From SG8-41 sp035620515 (GTDB lineage: Bacteria; Pseudomonadota; Gammaproteobacteria; Burkholderiales; SG8-41): DNA of 23,264 bases. Under the pieces are notes generated by a model. It was not told the origin of the DNA, made no database searches, and saw only the letters and a program-made list of their open reading frames with translations. Positions 1 through 8,777 of the stretch are shown in pieces. Numbering within the stretch: position 1 is the first letter of the stretch; every line of letters starts with the position of its first letter. The stretch is from NCBI GenBank assembly GCA_035620515.1, contig DASPGR010000218.1, positions 1 through 23,264 on the forward strand. The letters run 5' to 3'. The translations under genes were made by a program, and so were the position numbers.

Positions 1-978
<978 letters not shown>

Positions 979-1048
979 AGGTTTCAGCAACCTCAGTGTC
1001 GATCTAATTCACGCACTTCTAGGGCTACGAATAATTCAGGGGAATGCC

Positions 1049-2299
1049 TTGCTGGCCCTGCAGAGCGCCTTCGGTTTTTTCGCCCTGATCGGAATCGCCT
1101 GGCTCCTCTCGGAGGATCGGCGCGCCTTTCCGAGGAGGATCGTGGTCTCGGGCATCGTTCTCCAGATCGTGCTGGCAGCACTGTTGCTCAAGGCGCCGCC
1201 CGTGAAAAGCTTCTTCTTCGTGCTGAACGACGGGCTCCTTGCGCTGGAGCGGGCGACACAGGCCGGCACGCGCTTTGTATTCGGCTATCTCGGCGGCGGC
1301 GCGCAGCCCTTCGAGGAGCTCCCGCAGACGTCCAGTTTCATCCTGGCATTTCGCGCCCTGCCGCTGATACTGGTGGTGAGCGCGCTCTCTTCGCTCCTTT
1401 TCTACTGGCGCGTGCTGCCAGCCATCGTGCGCGCGATCTCGACCGTGCTCGAGAAGGCGATGGGCGTGGGCGGCGCGGTGGGACTGTCGACCGCCGCCAA
1501 CATCTTCGTGGGCATGGTGGAGGCGCCGCTTTTCATCCGCCCGTACCTGAGGCAGATGAGCCGCGGGGAGCTCTTCATCGTTATGACCTGCGGGATGGCC
1601 GGCGTGGCGGGCACCGTCATGGTGCTCTACGCGAGCATCCTCGGCCCCGTGGTGCCCGACGCCATGGGGCACATTCTCTCGGCATCCATCATCAGCGCCC
1701 CCGCGGCGATACTCGTCGCCGCGGTGATGGTTCCCCCGCGCGGAGCGCCAACCTCAGGGCAGTTGTTGCCGTCGCAAGAGGCCGCGAGCAGCATGGACGC
1801 GGTCACGCGCGGCACCCTGGAAGGATTGCAGCTGCTGCTCAACATCATTGCCCTCCTGATCGTGTTGATTGCCCTCGTCACGCTCGTCAATTTCGCCCTG
1901 GGAACCTTGCCTGATTGGGGCGGCGCGAAAGTAACGTTGCAGCGCCTGCTCGGCTACGCCATGGCGCCTGTCGTGTGGCTCGCAGGCATTCCATGGTCGG
2001 AGACGCCCGCGGCCGGCGCCCTGATGGGCACGAAAACGGTGCTGAACGAGCTGATCGCATACCTCGACATGGCGCGGCTGCCCGAAGACGCGCTCTCGCA
2101 CCGCAGCCGCATCATCATGACCTATTGCCTGTGCGGCTTCGCGAATTTCGGAAGCCTCGGGATCCTCATCGGCGGCATGGCGACGATGGTGCCCGAGCGG
2201 CGGGACGAGATCGTCGCGCTCGGGCTGCGCTCGATCGTCGCGGGCACGCTCTCAACGCTCATGGTCGGAGCCGCGGTCGGCACGCTCATTGATATTTAG
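1049..2299 (+). CDS. NupC-family concentrative nucleoside transporter
   Basis: An inner-membrane permease of the concentrative nucleoside transporter family, which in characterised members moves nucleosides inward with protons or sodium. The 416-residue length fits E. coli NupC (about 400). The sequence shows repeated hydrophobic helices, the motif GTKTVLNELIAY that matches the family G-x-K-x3-N-E signature, an EAPLFIRPYL stretch, and a C-terminal FANFGSLGILIGG region followed by an Arg-rich loop and GTLSTL typical of the last transport domain. The start is TTG at 1049, chosen because AGGGGA at 1038-1043 sits five bases upstream; the nearby ATG at 1044 is out of frame. It lies 70 bases after cysS, and the next gene begins eight bases after its stop, so these two are probably cotranscribed. 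Which nucleosides it carries cannot be read from the sequence. Confidence 0.88.
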   Translation: MLALQSAFGFFALIGIAWLLSEDRRAFPRRIVVSGIVLQIVLAALLLKAPPVKSFFFVLNDGLLALERATQAGTRFVFGYLGGGAQPFEELPQTSSFILAFRALPLILVVSALSSLLFYWRVLPAIVRAISTVLEKAMGVGGAVGLSTAANIFVGMVEAPLFIRPYLRQMSRGELFIVMTCGMAGVAGTVMVLYASILGPVVPDAMGHILSASIISAPAAILVAAVMVPPRGAPTSGQLLPSQEAASSMDAVTRGTLEGLQLLLNIIALLIVLIALVTLVNFALGTLPDWGGAKVTLQRLLGYAMAPVVWLAGIPWSETPAAGALMGTKTVLNELIAYLDMARLPEDALSHRSRIIMTYCLCGFANFGSLGILIGGMATMVPERRDEIVALGLRSIVAGTLSTLMVGAAVGTLIDI

Positions 2300-2307
2300 A
2301 CGGATCG

Positions 2308-3456
2308 TTGACACACTTCGCCGTCGTGAACACTCCGCCCGTCGCAAAGTGCAATGACTGGGATGAGCTGATCGCCGCGGTCGCGGGTCAACCGGGGCGC
2401 GCGGCACTCGCGGACATCACGCCGTCGCTCGCCCGCGCCGTTCTCGCGGCGCCTGCGGCCGTCGCACTCTGGATCGCCCGGCGCAGGCCGGAGCTCATGG
2501 CGCAGAGGGAGCTGCGGTTACTCGTTATCGGTGCCGAGGCCGCTGACGCGGTCGACCAGGGCCGCTGGTACGGGCTGTTGCCCGTGCTGCTCGGGACCGA
2601 AGTCGACACGGCCGTGACGCTTGTGGGCAGCGAGCTCGATTCGTCATTTGCTTCCGGGGCCGAGGCACTTGCGCCCTCCCGGCCTGCGCGGAGCGTGCGC
2701 GCGCGCCTGTCCGAGTTTCTCGGGACGAACGAACGCCCTGGGTTCGATCTCGCTGTCACTTTTCACCCGGGACTGGGAAAGCATCGGGGCTGGCTCGAGG
2801 ATGGCAGTTTTGCGCGCCTGATCGCGGCCGGCATTCCGCTCGTGGCCTCCGCGTACGAGGAGGACGAGTTCGAGATGGATCGCTGGGTCGTGGAGAGCTA
2901 CGGCTATGCCGTGGAAGGCGGGCCGGTCATGAATCCATTCTTCCTCGATCTCGACCACGAACAAACAAAAGTGCGCTGGGGGCGGGCCCTCTGGGGGTTT
3001 GCTTCGCGTATACCCGGGGCCGGTTCGGTACCCGACGCGGAGCGCCTGGCGGCCCTCGATAATCTCACCAGCATGGTGATGCACAGCATGACCCACGTCG
3101 GGATGCCCGGACCCGATCCCGGCGTCCGGATCGTGCTCGAGGCGAAGACAGGTGCGCGCCGGGAGCTGCTGCACGTATTTGATAACCGGTTCGTGGATCC
3201 TGCGACCTCCGATCTGCTCTACCTGACACCGGAAGGCGCGCTGGCAACAGGCGGGAAACTGAGGGCGGGGGAGCTCGCGACATACCCCGGGACTGACAGG
3301 AGCGCGCTGGAGCGGGCGATCTGGGCCGCGCGAATCAAGTCCTCGTACCTGTTGCCCTCGTATCCGCCGCCGAAGGATCCGGTCGGGCCGGAGGAGAAGG
3401 CAAGGCAGATGTATGCCACCTTGCGCTCTCGTGCTGCCCGGCTCTTCGGCAAATAG
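2308..3456 (+). CDS. Uncharacterised protein resembling the MSS51 C-terminal domain
   Basis: A soluble-looking 382-residue protein with no signal peptide or membrane segment. Residues about 67-215 hold a pattern I associate with the C-terminal domain of MSS51/zinc-MYND proteins: a strand LRLLVIGAE, a later TAVTLVGSEL strand, then FDLAVTFHPGLGKH at 147-159, a segment IPLVASAYEEDEFEMD and NPFF at 209-212. No MYND zinc finger is present, and the N-terminal 60 residues and C-terminal 130 are unassigned. Family function in bacteria is unknown to me; in yeast MSS51 supports mitochondrial cox1 expression, which should not be transferred. The start is uncertain: TTG 2308 has only a weak upstream purine run, and GTG 2326 is possible. 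The gene follows the nucleoside transporter by eight bases, so an operon is likely, but a functional link is only inference. Confidence 0.6.
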   Translation: MTHFAVVNTPPVAKCNDWDELIAAVAGQPGRAALADITPSLARAVLAAPAAVALWIARRRPELMAQRELRLLVIGAEAADAVDQGRWYGLLPVLLGTEVDTAVTLVGSELDSSFASGAEALAPSRPARSVRARLSEFLGTNERPGFDLAVTFHPGLGKHRGWLEDGSFARLIAAGIPLVASAYEEDEFEMDRWVVESYGYAVEGGPVMNPFFLDLDHEQTKVRWGRALWGFASRIPGAGSVPDAERLAALDNLTSMVMHSMTHVGMPGPDPGVRIVLEAKTGARRELLHVFDNRFVDPATSDLLYLTPEGALATGGKLRAGELATYPGTDRSALERAIWAARIKSSYLLPSYPPPKDPVGPEEKARQMYATLRSRAARLFGK

Positions 3457-3539
3457 GACGGCTCACGGCGCGGGTCCGCGTGGTCTGGAACGAACGCGTC
3501 GCTCGATGGGATTTGCGGGCTCGGCCGATCCGCCGCCGT

Positions 3540-4364
3540 TTACTTGATGAGAACGAATTGCCGGTGGCCGAGCATGACGTACGCGATGCCGTGCCGGTCG
3601 CAAAACTGCTCCCACGCCTTCTCGGCGCCCGGACAGAAAATCGACCCATCGCAGATCATGACGCCGCCCCGGCTGAGACGGGGGTAGAAATATTCCATCG
3701 CGGCCAGCGTGGGCTCGAAGAGCGTCACGTCGAGCCGCACAAAGGCCCAGGCCTGGTCGCGAATCGAGCCGAAAACCTGCGGTATCCACCCGACGCAGAT
3801 TTCCACCTCGGGAAACTCCGTGAAATGACCGCGCACCTCGTTGGCCGATGTATCGGTCTTGCCGGCGGGAAAGAAGGCCTCCCGGCGCGTTGTGCCCTCC
3901 GGGCTGCGAACGGCTATCAGATCCTGCTCGACGGATGCGCTGGTTCCGGAGAAGCTGTCGATCAGGTAGAAGCCGGCGCCCTTGAAGTCCGGTTGCCGGC
4001 TGCGCCAGGCGTGGCATAGCAGCAGCGCGGTGGCTCCGCGGTACGCCCCGCATTCGGCACGCGCGCCCGGCACTTGCAGCGTCGAAAAGAAGTAGTTGGC
4101 CAGCACGAGGCGCGTCTGGAATCGCTGGAAGACGTTGAACGGCGTGACGCCGGTGCCTGTGCGCTCGAGACAGCGCCTGTGAAGCGCGACAAAGCTTTCG
4201 CCGCCGATAGCGGTGTCCCGGAACAGCATGTCGAGATGACGGTCGACCGGCGCGCGGCCGTGCAGCTCATTCAGCCTGCGTTCGGTCTCGAGCGGGTATT
4301 CAATCGGCCCATCGTCGCGCGCCGTGAGCGACCTGAGCGCCCGTCGAAGAGTCTGAAGCAGCAT
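3540..4364 (-). CDS. TylF/MycF-type methyltransferase family protein
   Basis: A 274-residue Rossmann-fold protein of the TylF/MycF/NovP group, whose characterised members methylate sugar or phenolic hydroxyls using S-adenosylmethionine and Mg2+. The SAM-binding start is ECGAYRG at 104-110, the acidic end of the second strand is LIDSFSG with Asp136, and the C-terminal part has RLDVTLFEPT at 210-219 and GGVMICDGS at 233-241. Typical members read D-x-D-x-Y-x-x-T and G-G-x-x-x-x-D-D-Y at these last two sites. Here Thr214 and Gly240 replace two of the acidic residues, so metal binding or catalysis may be altered. The ATG start has AGGA about ten bases upstream, inside a perfect inverted repeat. 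It is divergent from the enolase-superfamily gene and convergent with the MSS51-like gene, with 83 bases between stops and no clear terminator. The natural substrate is unknown. Confidence 0.75.
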   Translation of the reverse strand: MLLQTLRRALRSLTARDDGPIEYPLETERRLNELHGRAPVDRHLDMLFRDTAIGGESFVALHRRCLERTGTGVTPFNVFQRFQTRLVLANYFFSTLQVPGARAECGAYRGATALLLCHAWRSRQPDFKGAGFYLIDSFSGTSASVEQDLIAVRSPEGTTRREAFFPAGKTDTSANEVRGHFTEFPEVEICVGWIPQVFGSIRDQAWAFVRLDVTLFEPTLAAMEYFYPRLSRGGVMICDGSIFCPGAEKAWEQFCDRHGIAYVMLGHRQFVLIK

Positions 4365-4366
4365 GG

Positions 4367-4383
4367 CGTAGTATCCTACTACG
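4367..4383. promoter_or_regulatory. Inverted repeat in divergent promoter region
   Basis: Perfect 7-base arms (CGTAGTA and TACTACG) separated by TCC. It lies two bases upstream of the methyltransferase ATG and contains that gene's AGGA ribosome-binding sequence, in the 77-base gap between two divergent genes. It could be an operator or an RNA hairpin hiding the ribosome site; the sequence alone does not decide, and a chance repeat of this size is possible. Confidence 0.35.
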
Positions 4384-4441
4384 AACGTCCGCGAATCTGG
4401 GACACGATCGCCGGCTGTCCAGCCAACCGGAGCAGAGCACC

Positions 4442-5593
4442 GTGAGTCGCATCACCACTGTCACTGCGCACCCCGTCGCCGTGCCGCTCGCGCGCCGCAT
4501 CTGGACCGCGCACGAGCCGCACGATTCGGTGAGCATGATTCTCGTCGAAGTGCGGACGGACGATGGCCTTGCCGGGTACGGTCAGATCCATGGCTCGCCC
4601 ATCAGAACGATTTGTGAGTGGGTCGACCGCTTCGGCGGAATCATCCGCGGGATGGAAGCCACGGAGCATGTCGAGATCTGGGAGAAACTCTTTGCCCTCA
4701 CCTCGCCGCGCCCGGGAGGGCACGAAGCCCGCGACGGACTGCCGCCGCCGCTGCCGCGCGGGCAGCGTCCGCAGATCATGGCGGCGATCGCGGGCCTCGA
4801 TATCGCGCTATGGGATATCAAGGGCAAGCGCGCGGGCATGCCGGTCTATCGGCTCCTCGGGGGAAGCGCCCGGCCCCTGTTCAGCTACGCGACCGGCGGC
4901 TACTACCACGAAGGGGCCACCGACGAGGACTACGCGCGGGAGCTCGCCGGTTTTGTTGCTCGCGGATACAAGGCTGTCAAGTTGAAGACCGGCGGATACA
5001 GCGTTGCGGACGAGGCGCGGCGCGTCCGCGCGGTGCGTGAGGCGATCGGCAAGGACGTGTCGCTGATGCTCGACATGAACGCGCCGTACGATCTCGAGAC
5101 CTGCATCGCGTTCGCCCGCGCGGTCGAGCCCTCGAACGTTTTCTGGCTGGAGGAGCCGTTGCATTGGTATCTTCAGCCCGCCGATTTTCTGCGGCTTGCC
5201 CAGGCGACGCCGATTCCCCTCGCGCACGGCGAGCGCGAGCTCACGCGCTTCACCGTGCGCGACTTCATCGTGAGCGGGGCAATACGCTACGTGCAGTTCG
5301 ATTCGACACGGGCCGCCGGCTTCACCGAAGCGTTGCGCGTTGCGACGCTTGCCGAGCAGCACGGCGTCCGCATCGCCCCCCACCTCGTCCCCGAGATCCA
5401 TGCGCACCTGGTCGCGGCCTTTCCGGGTGCCGCATTTGGCGTGGAGACCCACGGCGGGCCGGAGCGCGATCCGCTCTGGTTCGAGCTGTTTACAGACCGC
5501 GTCCAGGTGCGTGACGGGTACGTGCATCTCAACGACAAGCCGGGGTTCGGCGTCGAAATCGACTGGAAGTATGTCGAGAAGCATCGGGTCTAG
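4442..5593 (+). CDS. Mandelate racemase/muconate lactonizing-type enolase-superfamily enzyme
   Basis: A 383-residue enolase-superfamily enzyme, with an N-terminal capping domain and a TIM barrel that abstracts the proton alpha to a carboxylate. Visible active-site parts are the K-x-K motif at Lys180/Lys182, metal ligands near Asp211, Glu237 (WLEEP) and Glu264 (HGE), and Asp287 with His314 as a His-Asp dyad. This arrangement places it in the mandelate racemase subgroup, in which most members are sugar-acid dehydratases; substrate cannot be assigned. The start is GTG at 4442 with GGAG at 4429-4432. A proline-rich insertion around residues 90-108 lies before the barrel. It precedes the thiamine-diphosphate enzyme by 75 bases on the same strand, so a shared catabolic role is plausible but inferred. 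Confidence 0.87.
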   Translation: MSRITTVTAHPVAVPLARRIWTAHEPHDSVSMILVEVRTDDGLAGYGQIHGSPIRTICEWVDRFGGIIRGMEATEHVEIWEKLFALTSPRPGGHEARDGLPPPLPRGQRPQIMAAIAGLDIALWDIKGKRAGMPVYRLLGGSARPLFSYATGGYYHEGATDEDYARELAGFVARGYKAVKLKTGGYSVADEARRVRAVREAIGKDVSLMLDMNAPYDLETCIAFARAVEPSNVFWLEEPLHWYLQPADFLRLAQATPIPLAHGERELTRFTVRDFIVSGAIRYVQFDSTRAAGFTEALRVATLAEQHGVRIAPHLVPEIHAHLVAAFPGAAFGVETHGGPERDPLWFELFTDRVQVRDGYVHLNDKPGFGVEIDWKYVEKHRV

Positions 5594-5668
5594 CCGGGCG
5601 AGTGAGCAACGGTAAAATAGGATTGCGGCCTCGCTGGCCGTCGATCGCGTTTGGCAGAGGAGAAGTGG

Positions 5669-7504
5669 ATGAATGCACCCGACAGCCGGGCGGCCGGCAA
5701 GGCAACGACACCGGCAAAAGCAAAGCTGCGGACCCTTAAGGGCGCCGATATCCTGATCGAGTACCTCGTGAAGGAGCGGGTTCCCTACATGTTTGGCGTG
5801 TGCGGGCACGGCAACGTGGGGCTGCTCGATGCGGCGCTCGAGGCGGCCGATCGCATCAAGACGATTTCGACCCATCACGAGCAGTCGGCGGGGTACATGG
5901 CCGACGCCTATTACAAGATGCGCCACGAGCCCGTGGCGACCTACACCTCGTGCGGTCCGGGGTCGTGCAACCTCCCTGTGGCCCTGGCCGGCGCGATGAT
6001 GGATTCCTCCGCGTTTCTCGCGATCACCGCCAACGTGCCGACGGGGCAGTTCAACCGCCTCCCATTCCAGGAGACGGGCCGCTATTTCCAGGGCGATTTT
6101 CCGTCGGTGATCAGGCCCTATGTGAAGAAGAGCTTTCAGCCGACGCGTGTGGACATGATTCCCCTCGCGGTCCAGCAGGCCTTTACCCTCATGCGCTCGG
6201 GGCGCCCGGGCCCGGTCAACCTGGACGTTCCGCTCAACGTGTTTCAGGAGACAGCCGAAGTCGAAGTGCCGGATCCCTGTCCGCTCGTGAGCCAGCGCTA
6301 CGCGGGTGACCCGGCTGCGCTGGAGCAGGCGGTCGAACTGCTCCTGGCGGCAAAGCGGCCCGTGATACTCGTTGGACAGGGTGGATTGCTGAGCGAGGCA
6401 AGCGATGCGCTGCAGGAGTTCGCGGGGCTGACGAGGATTCCCGTCGTCACAAGCCCGAACGGCAAAGGCGCCATTGACGAGACCCACGAGTTTGCGTTCG
6501 GGGCGATCGGCCGCAATGGCACCTATGCGGCAACGGAGGCGACGCGCAATGCCGACGTCCTGCTCGGCATCGGCTGCAGCTTCGATGACCGCACGTCGAG
6601 CGCGTGGATCGACGGCTATACCTTTGCCATCCCGCCCACGAAGCTCGTGCAGATCGATACCGACCCCGACGAGATCGGGCGCAACTACCCGGCCCATCTC
6701 GGAATCCTGGGTGACGCCCGCGCGAGCCTGGAAGTGATGATTCGTATCGCCCGGGAGAAACTGCGGGGCAAGGGCGATGGCCATGATGACTGGCTTGCCA
6801 GGCTCCGCGAGTGCCGAAAGATCTGGCAGGACTACCAGGATCAGTTCGTCGGCAGCGAGCAGGTCCCGCTGCGCCCAGAGAGGCTCATGAAGGGGCTCTC
6901 GCGCGTCGTGCCGGAGAACGCGATCTTCGCGACCGATGTGGGCGTGCACCACAACTGGGTGATCCAGCTCTGGGAGAGCAGGCGCCCGCGCCACCTGCTG
7001 CAGTCGTGGGGCTTTGCCTGCATGGGCTACGCGACCTCGGGGATACTGGGCGCGAAGCTCGCGCGTCCCGAGAGCCCGGCGGTCGCCGTCGTCGGCGACG
7101 GCTCGTTTCTCATGACGCCGCACATTCTTGCCACCGCGGTCGAATACGACATCCCCGCCGTGTGGGTGGTGTGGAATAACTACGGGTATTGCTCAATCCG
7201 CGATATACAGCTCGGGTTCTTCGGCAAGGAGCTCGCGACGAGCTTCCAGAAGCACAAGTCGGGCGAGCCGTACAGCCCGGACTTCGCCGCAATGGCGCAC
7301 TCGTTCGGCGTCGATTCTGCGCGCGTGGAGCGCACGGCCGACCTCGAAGGAATATTGGAGACCGCCATCAAGGCGAACAAGCCGTATCTCGTCGAAGTGC
7401 CGGTCGACCGTGAGGTTCGCCCGGTCGGCACCGGTACCTGGTCGCTGCCGCCGCTTCCGCATCCCGAGCCCAACTTCGCGAAGCTCGCACTGGGCAAGGG
7501 ATAG
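5669..7504 (+). CDS. Thiamine-diphosphate-dependent enzyme, acetolactate synthase fold
   Basis: A 611-residue enzyme with the three-domain layout of acetolactate synthase and its relatives: an N-terminal pyrimidine-binding domain with the activating Glu71 in THHEQSAGY, a central domain from about residue 215, and a C-terminal pyrophosphate-binding domain with G476-D477-G478 and N503-N504, the classic GDG...NN cofactor motif. About 20 residues rich in Ala and Lys precede the fold. Relatives catalyse decarboxylation, carboligation or hydrolytic cleavage of 2-keto acids, and I cannot choose among them. No regulatory small subunit follows, which argues against a biosynthetic acetolactate synthase. 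The ATG at 5669 is preferred over TTG 5651 because GAGGAG at 5657-5662 is correctly spaced. TAAAAT at 5613-5618 could be a -10 box but lacks a good -35 partner. It ends 20 bases from the convergent dnaJ stop. Confidence 0.85.
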   Translation: MNAPDSRAAGKATTPAKAKLRTLKGADILIEYLVKERVPYMFGVCGHGNVGLLDAALEAADRIKTISTHHEQSAGYMADAYYKMRHEPVATYTSCGPGSCNLPVALAGAMMDSSAFLAITANVPTGQFNRLPFQETGRYFQGDFPSVIRPYVKKSFQPTRVDMIPLAVQQAFTLMRSGRPGPVNLDVPLNVFQETAEVEVPDPCPLVSQRYAGDPAALEQAVELLLAAKRPVILVGQGGLLSEASDALQEFAGLTRIPVVTSPNGKGAIDETHEFAFGAIGRNGTYAATEATRNADVLLGIGCSFDDRTSSAWIDGYTFAIPPTKLVQIDTDPDEIGRNYPAHLGILGDARASLEVMIRIAREKLRGKGDGHDDWLARLRECRKIWQDYQDQFVGSEQVPLRPERLMKGLSRVVPENAIFATDVGVHHNWVIQLWESRRPRHLLQSWGFACMGYATSGILGAKLARPESPAVAVVGDGSFLMTPHILATAVEYDIPAVWVVWNNYGYCSIRDIQLGFFGKELATSFQKHKSGEPYSPDFAAMAHSFGVDSARVERTADLEGILETAIKANKPYLVEVPVDREVRPVGTGTWSLPPLPHPEPNFAKLALGKG

Positions 7505-7524
7505 ACCTGCCCGCCGCCTCGCGC

Positions 7525-8652
7525 CTATCCGGCAAAGAACTCGCGAACCTTCTCCATCCAGGACTTGGCGCGCGGGTTGTGGCGCCCGCCGCCCGCCTGG
7601 TTGATACTCTCGAGCTCGGCGAGAAGCTCACGCTGGCGCGCCGTGAGGTTGACCGGGGTCTCCACCATCACGTGGCAGATGAGGTCGCCGTGCGACGCCG
7701 ACCGCACGCCCTTGATACCCTTGTTTCGCAGCCGGAACATCTGGCCCGTCTGGGTTCCTGACGGCACCTTGATCTTGGCGTAGCCGTCGAGCGTCGGAAT
7801 CTCGATCTCGCCGCCCACCGCCGCCACGGTGATGCTGATCGGCATCTCGCAGTGGAGATCGTTGTGGTCGCGCGTGAAGACAGAATGCGGCCGGATGTGG
7901 ATCACGACATAGAGATCGCCCGGCGGACCGCCGTTCGCGCCGGCCTCGCCTTCGCCAGAGAGCCGGATGCGGTCGCCTTCGTCCACGCCCGCGGGAATCT
8001 TCACCGAGAGCGTCTTGTGCCGCTTGACGCGGCCCGCCCCGCTGCAGGTCGGGCACGGATTGGCCACGATCTTGCCGCTGCCGTGGCAGCGCGGGCAGGT
8101 CTGCTGGATCGAGAAGAAGCCCTGCTGCATGCGCACCTGTCCGTGCCCCTGGCAGGTCGGGCAGGTGCTGGGCGAGGTCCCGGGCTTCGCGCCGCTGCCA
8201 TGACAGGTATCGCACTGCTCCATGGTGGGAATGCGAATCCGCGTTTCGGTGCCCCGCGCTGCTTCCTCCAGCGAGACCTCGAGGTTGTAGCGCAGGTCGG
8301 CGCCACGGAAGACGTTCGAGCGCGAGCGCCCGCCGCCGAATATGTCGCCGAAAATATCCCCGAAGGCGTCGGCAAATCCGCCGAACCCGCCGGCGCCAAA
8401 CCCGCCAGCCCCGGCCGCCGCCGATGGGTCGACGCCCGCATGCCCAAATTGATCGTACGCGCCCCGTTTCTGCGCGTCGGACAGGATCTCGTACGCTTCC
8501 TTCGCTTCCTTGAAATTCTCCTCGGCCTTGGGATTGTCCGGATTGCGGTCCGGATGCCACTTCATGGCGAGCTTGCGGTACGCCTTCTTGATGTCTTCCT
8601 CGGAGGCGTCCCGGTTAAGCCCCAGCACATCGTAGTAATCGCGTTTTGCCAT
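7525..8652 (-). CDS. dnaJ: Chaperone protein DnaJ
   Basis: The Hsp40 co-chaperone that delivers unfolded clients to DnaK and stimulates its ATPase. The 375-residue protein has the complete class I layout: an N-terminal J domain with the His33-Pro34-Asp35 motif, a Gly/Phe-rich linker at about 78-107, and four zinc-binding C-x-x-C-x-G-x-G repeats at Cys147/150, 164/167, 186/189 and 200/203. Two beta-sandwich client-binding domains and a short C-terminal tail follow. ATG 8652 begins the canonical MAKRDYYDVLG sequence. No Shine-Dalgarno sequence is visible in front of it; instead there are tandem heptamers. It is the last gene of the grpE-dnaK-dnaJ series, 125 bases after dnaK, with two hairpins in the gap. 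Confidence 0.98.
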   Translation of the reverse strand: MAKRDYYDVLGLNRDASEEDIKKAYRKLAMKWHPDRNPDNPKAEENFKEAKEAYEILSDAQKRGAYDQFGHAGVDPSAAAGAGGFGAGGFGGFADAFGDIFGDIFGGGRSRSNVFRGADLRYNLEVSLEEAARGTETRIRIPTMEQCDTCHGSGAKPGTSPSTCPTCQGHGQVRMQQGFFSIQQTCPRCHGSGKIVANPCPTCSGAGRVKRHKTLSVKIPAGVDEGDRIRLSGEGEAGANGGPPGDLYVVIHIRPHSVFTRDHNDLHCEMPISITVAAVGGEIEIPTLDGYAKIKVPSGTQTGQMFRLRNKGIKGVRSASHGDLICHVMVETPVNLTARQRELLAELESINQAGGGRHNPRAKSWMEKVREFFAG

Positions 8653-8660
8653 AAATCAGT

Positions 8661-8679
8661 GAGGAGCGAGGAGCGAGGA
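8661..8679. repeat. Tandem GAGGAGC heptamer, about 2.7 copies
   Basis: Two complete GAGGAGC units followed by GAGGA, read on the + strand, immediately upstream of dnaJ, which reads leftward. On the dnaJ mRNA this becomes a C/U-rich run where a Shine-Dalgarno sequence would be expected. No function is evident. Confidence 0.6.
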
Positions 8680-8690
8680 CCGTGAACGAG

Positions 8691-8707
8691 CCGGCGCGGT
8701 GCGCCGG
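8691..8707. other. Small inverted repeat in dnaK-dnaJ gap
   Basis: Perfect seven-base arms CCGGCGC and GCGCCGG with a three-base loop. GAAC at 8684-8687 and GTTC at 8707-8710 could extend the pairing around a bulge. It would be a stable RNA hairpin between dnaK and dnaJ. No U-run follows. Confidence 0.45.
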
Positions 8708-8720
8708 TTCCAGACGGCCG

Positions 8721-8752
8721 AAGGGGTGGGGAGCTTTGGCTCCCCACCCCTT
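8721..8752. terminator. Strong hairpin between dnaK and dnaJ (attenuator or processing stem)
   Basis: A perfect 14-base inverted repeat (arms 8721-8734 and 8739-8752, mostly G and C) with a TTTG/CAAA loop, starting 25 bases after the dnaK stop. On the dnaK transcript no U-tract follows the stem, so a full rho-independent terminator is not supported. It could protect the dnaK mRNA end or lower dnaJ expression relative to dnaK. This role is inferred; the repeat itself is seen directly. Confidence 0.6.
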
Positions 8753-8777
8753 ATTCCCTGCTTCCGCGTCATCCTGC

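Noticed and set aside
979..1048. Gap between cysS and the transporter searched for an attachment site or small RNA
   Set aside because: No repeat of the cysS end, integrase or tRNA was found; only the lower G+C is notable.
3457..3539. Gap between two convergent genes searched for a terminator
   Set aside because: Only short GC palindromes of about five bases were seen, with no U-tract; nothing is supportable.
4808..7123. 771-codon open frame antisense to the enolase-superfamily and thiamine-diphosphate genes
   Set aside because: Both + strand genes have full sets of catalytic motifs; the antisense product is Arg/His-rich with no domain.
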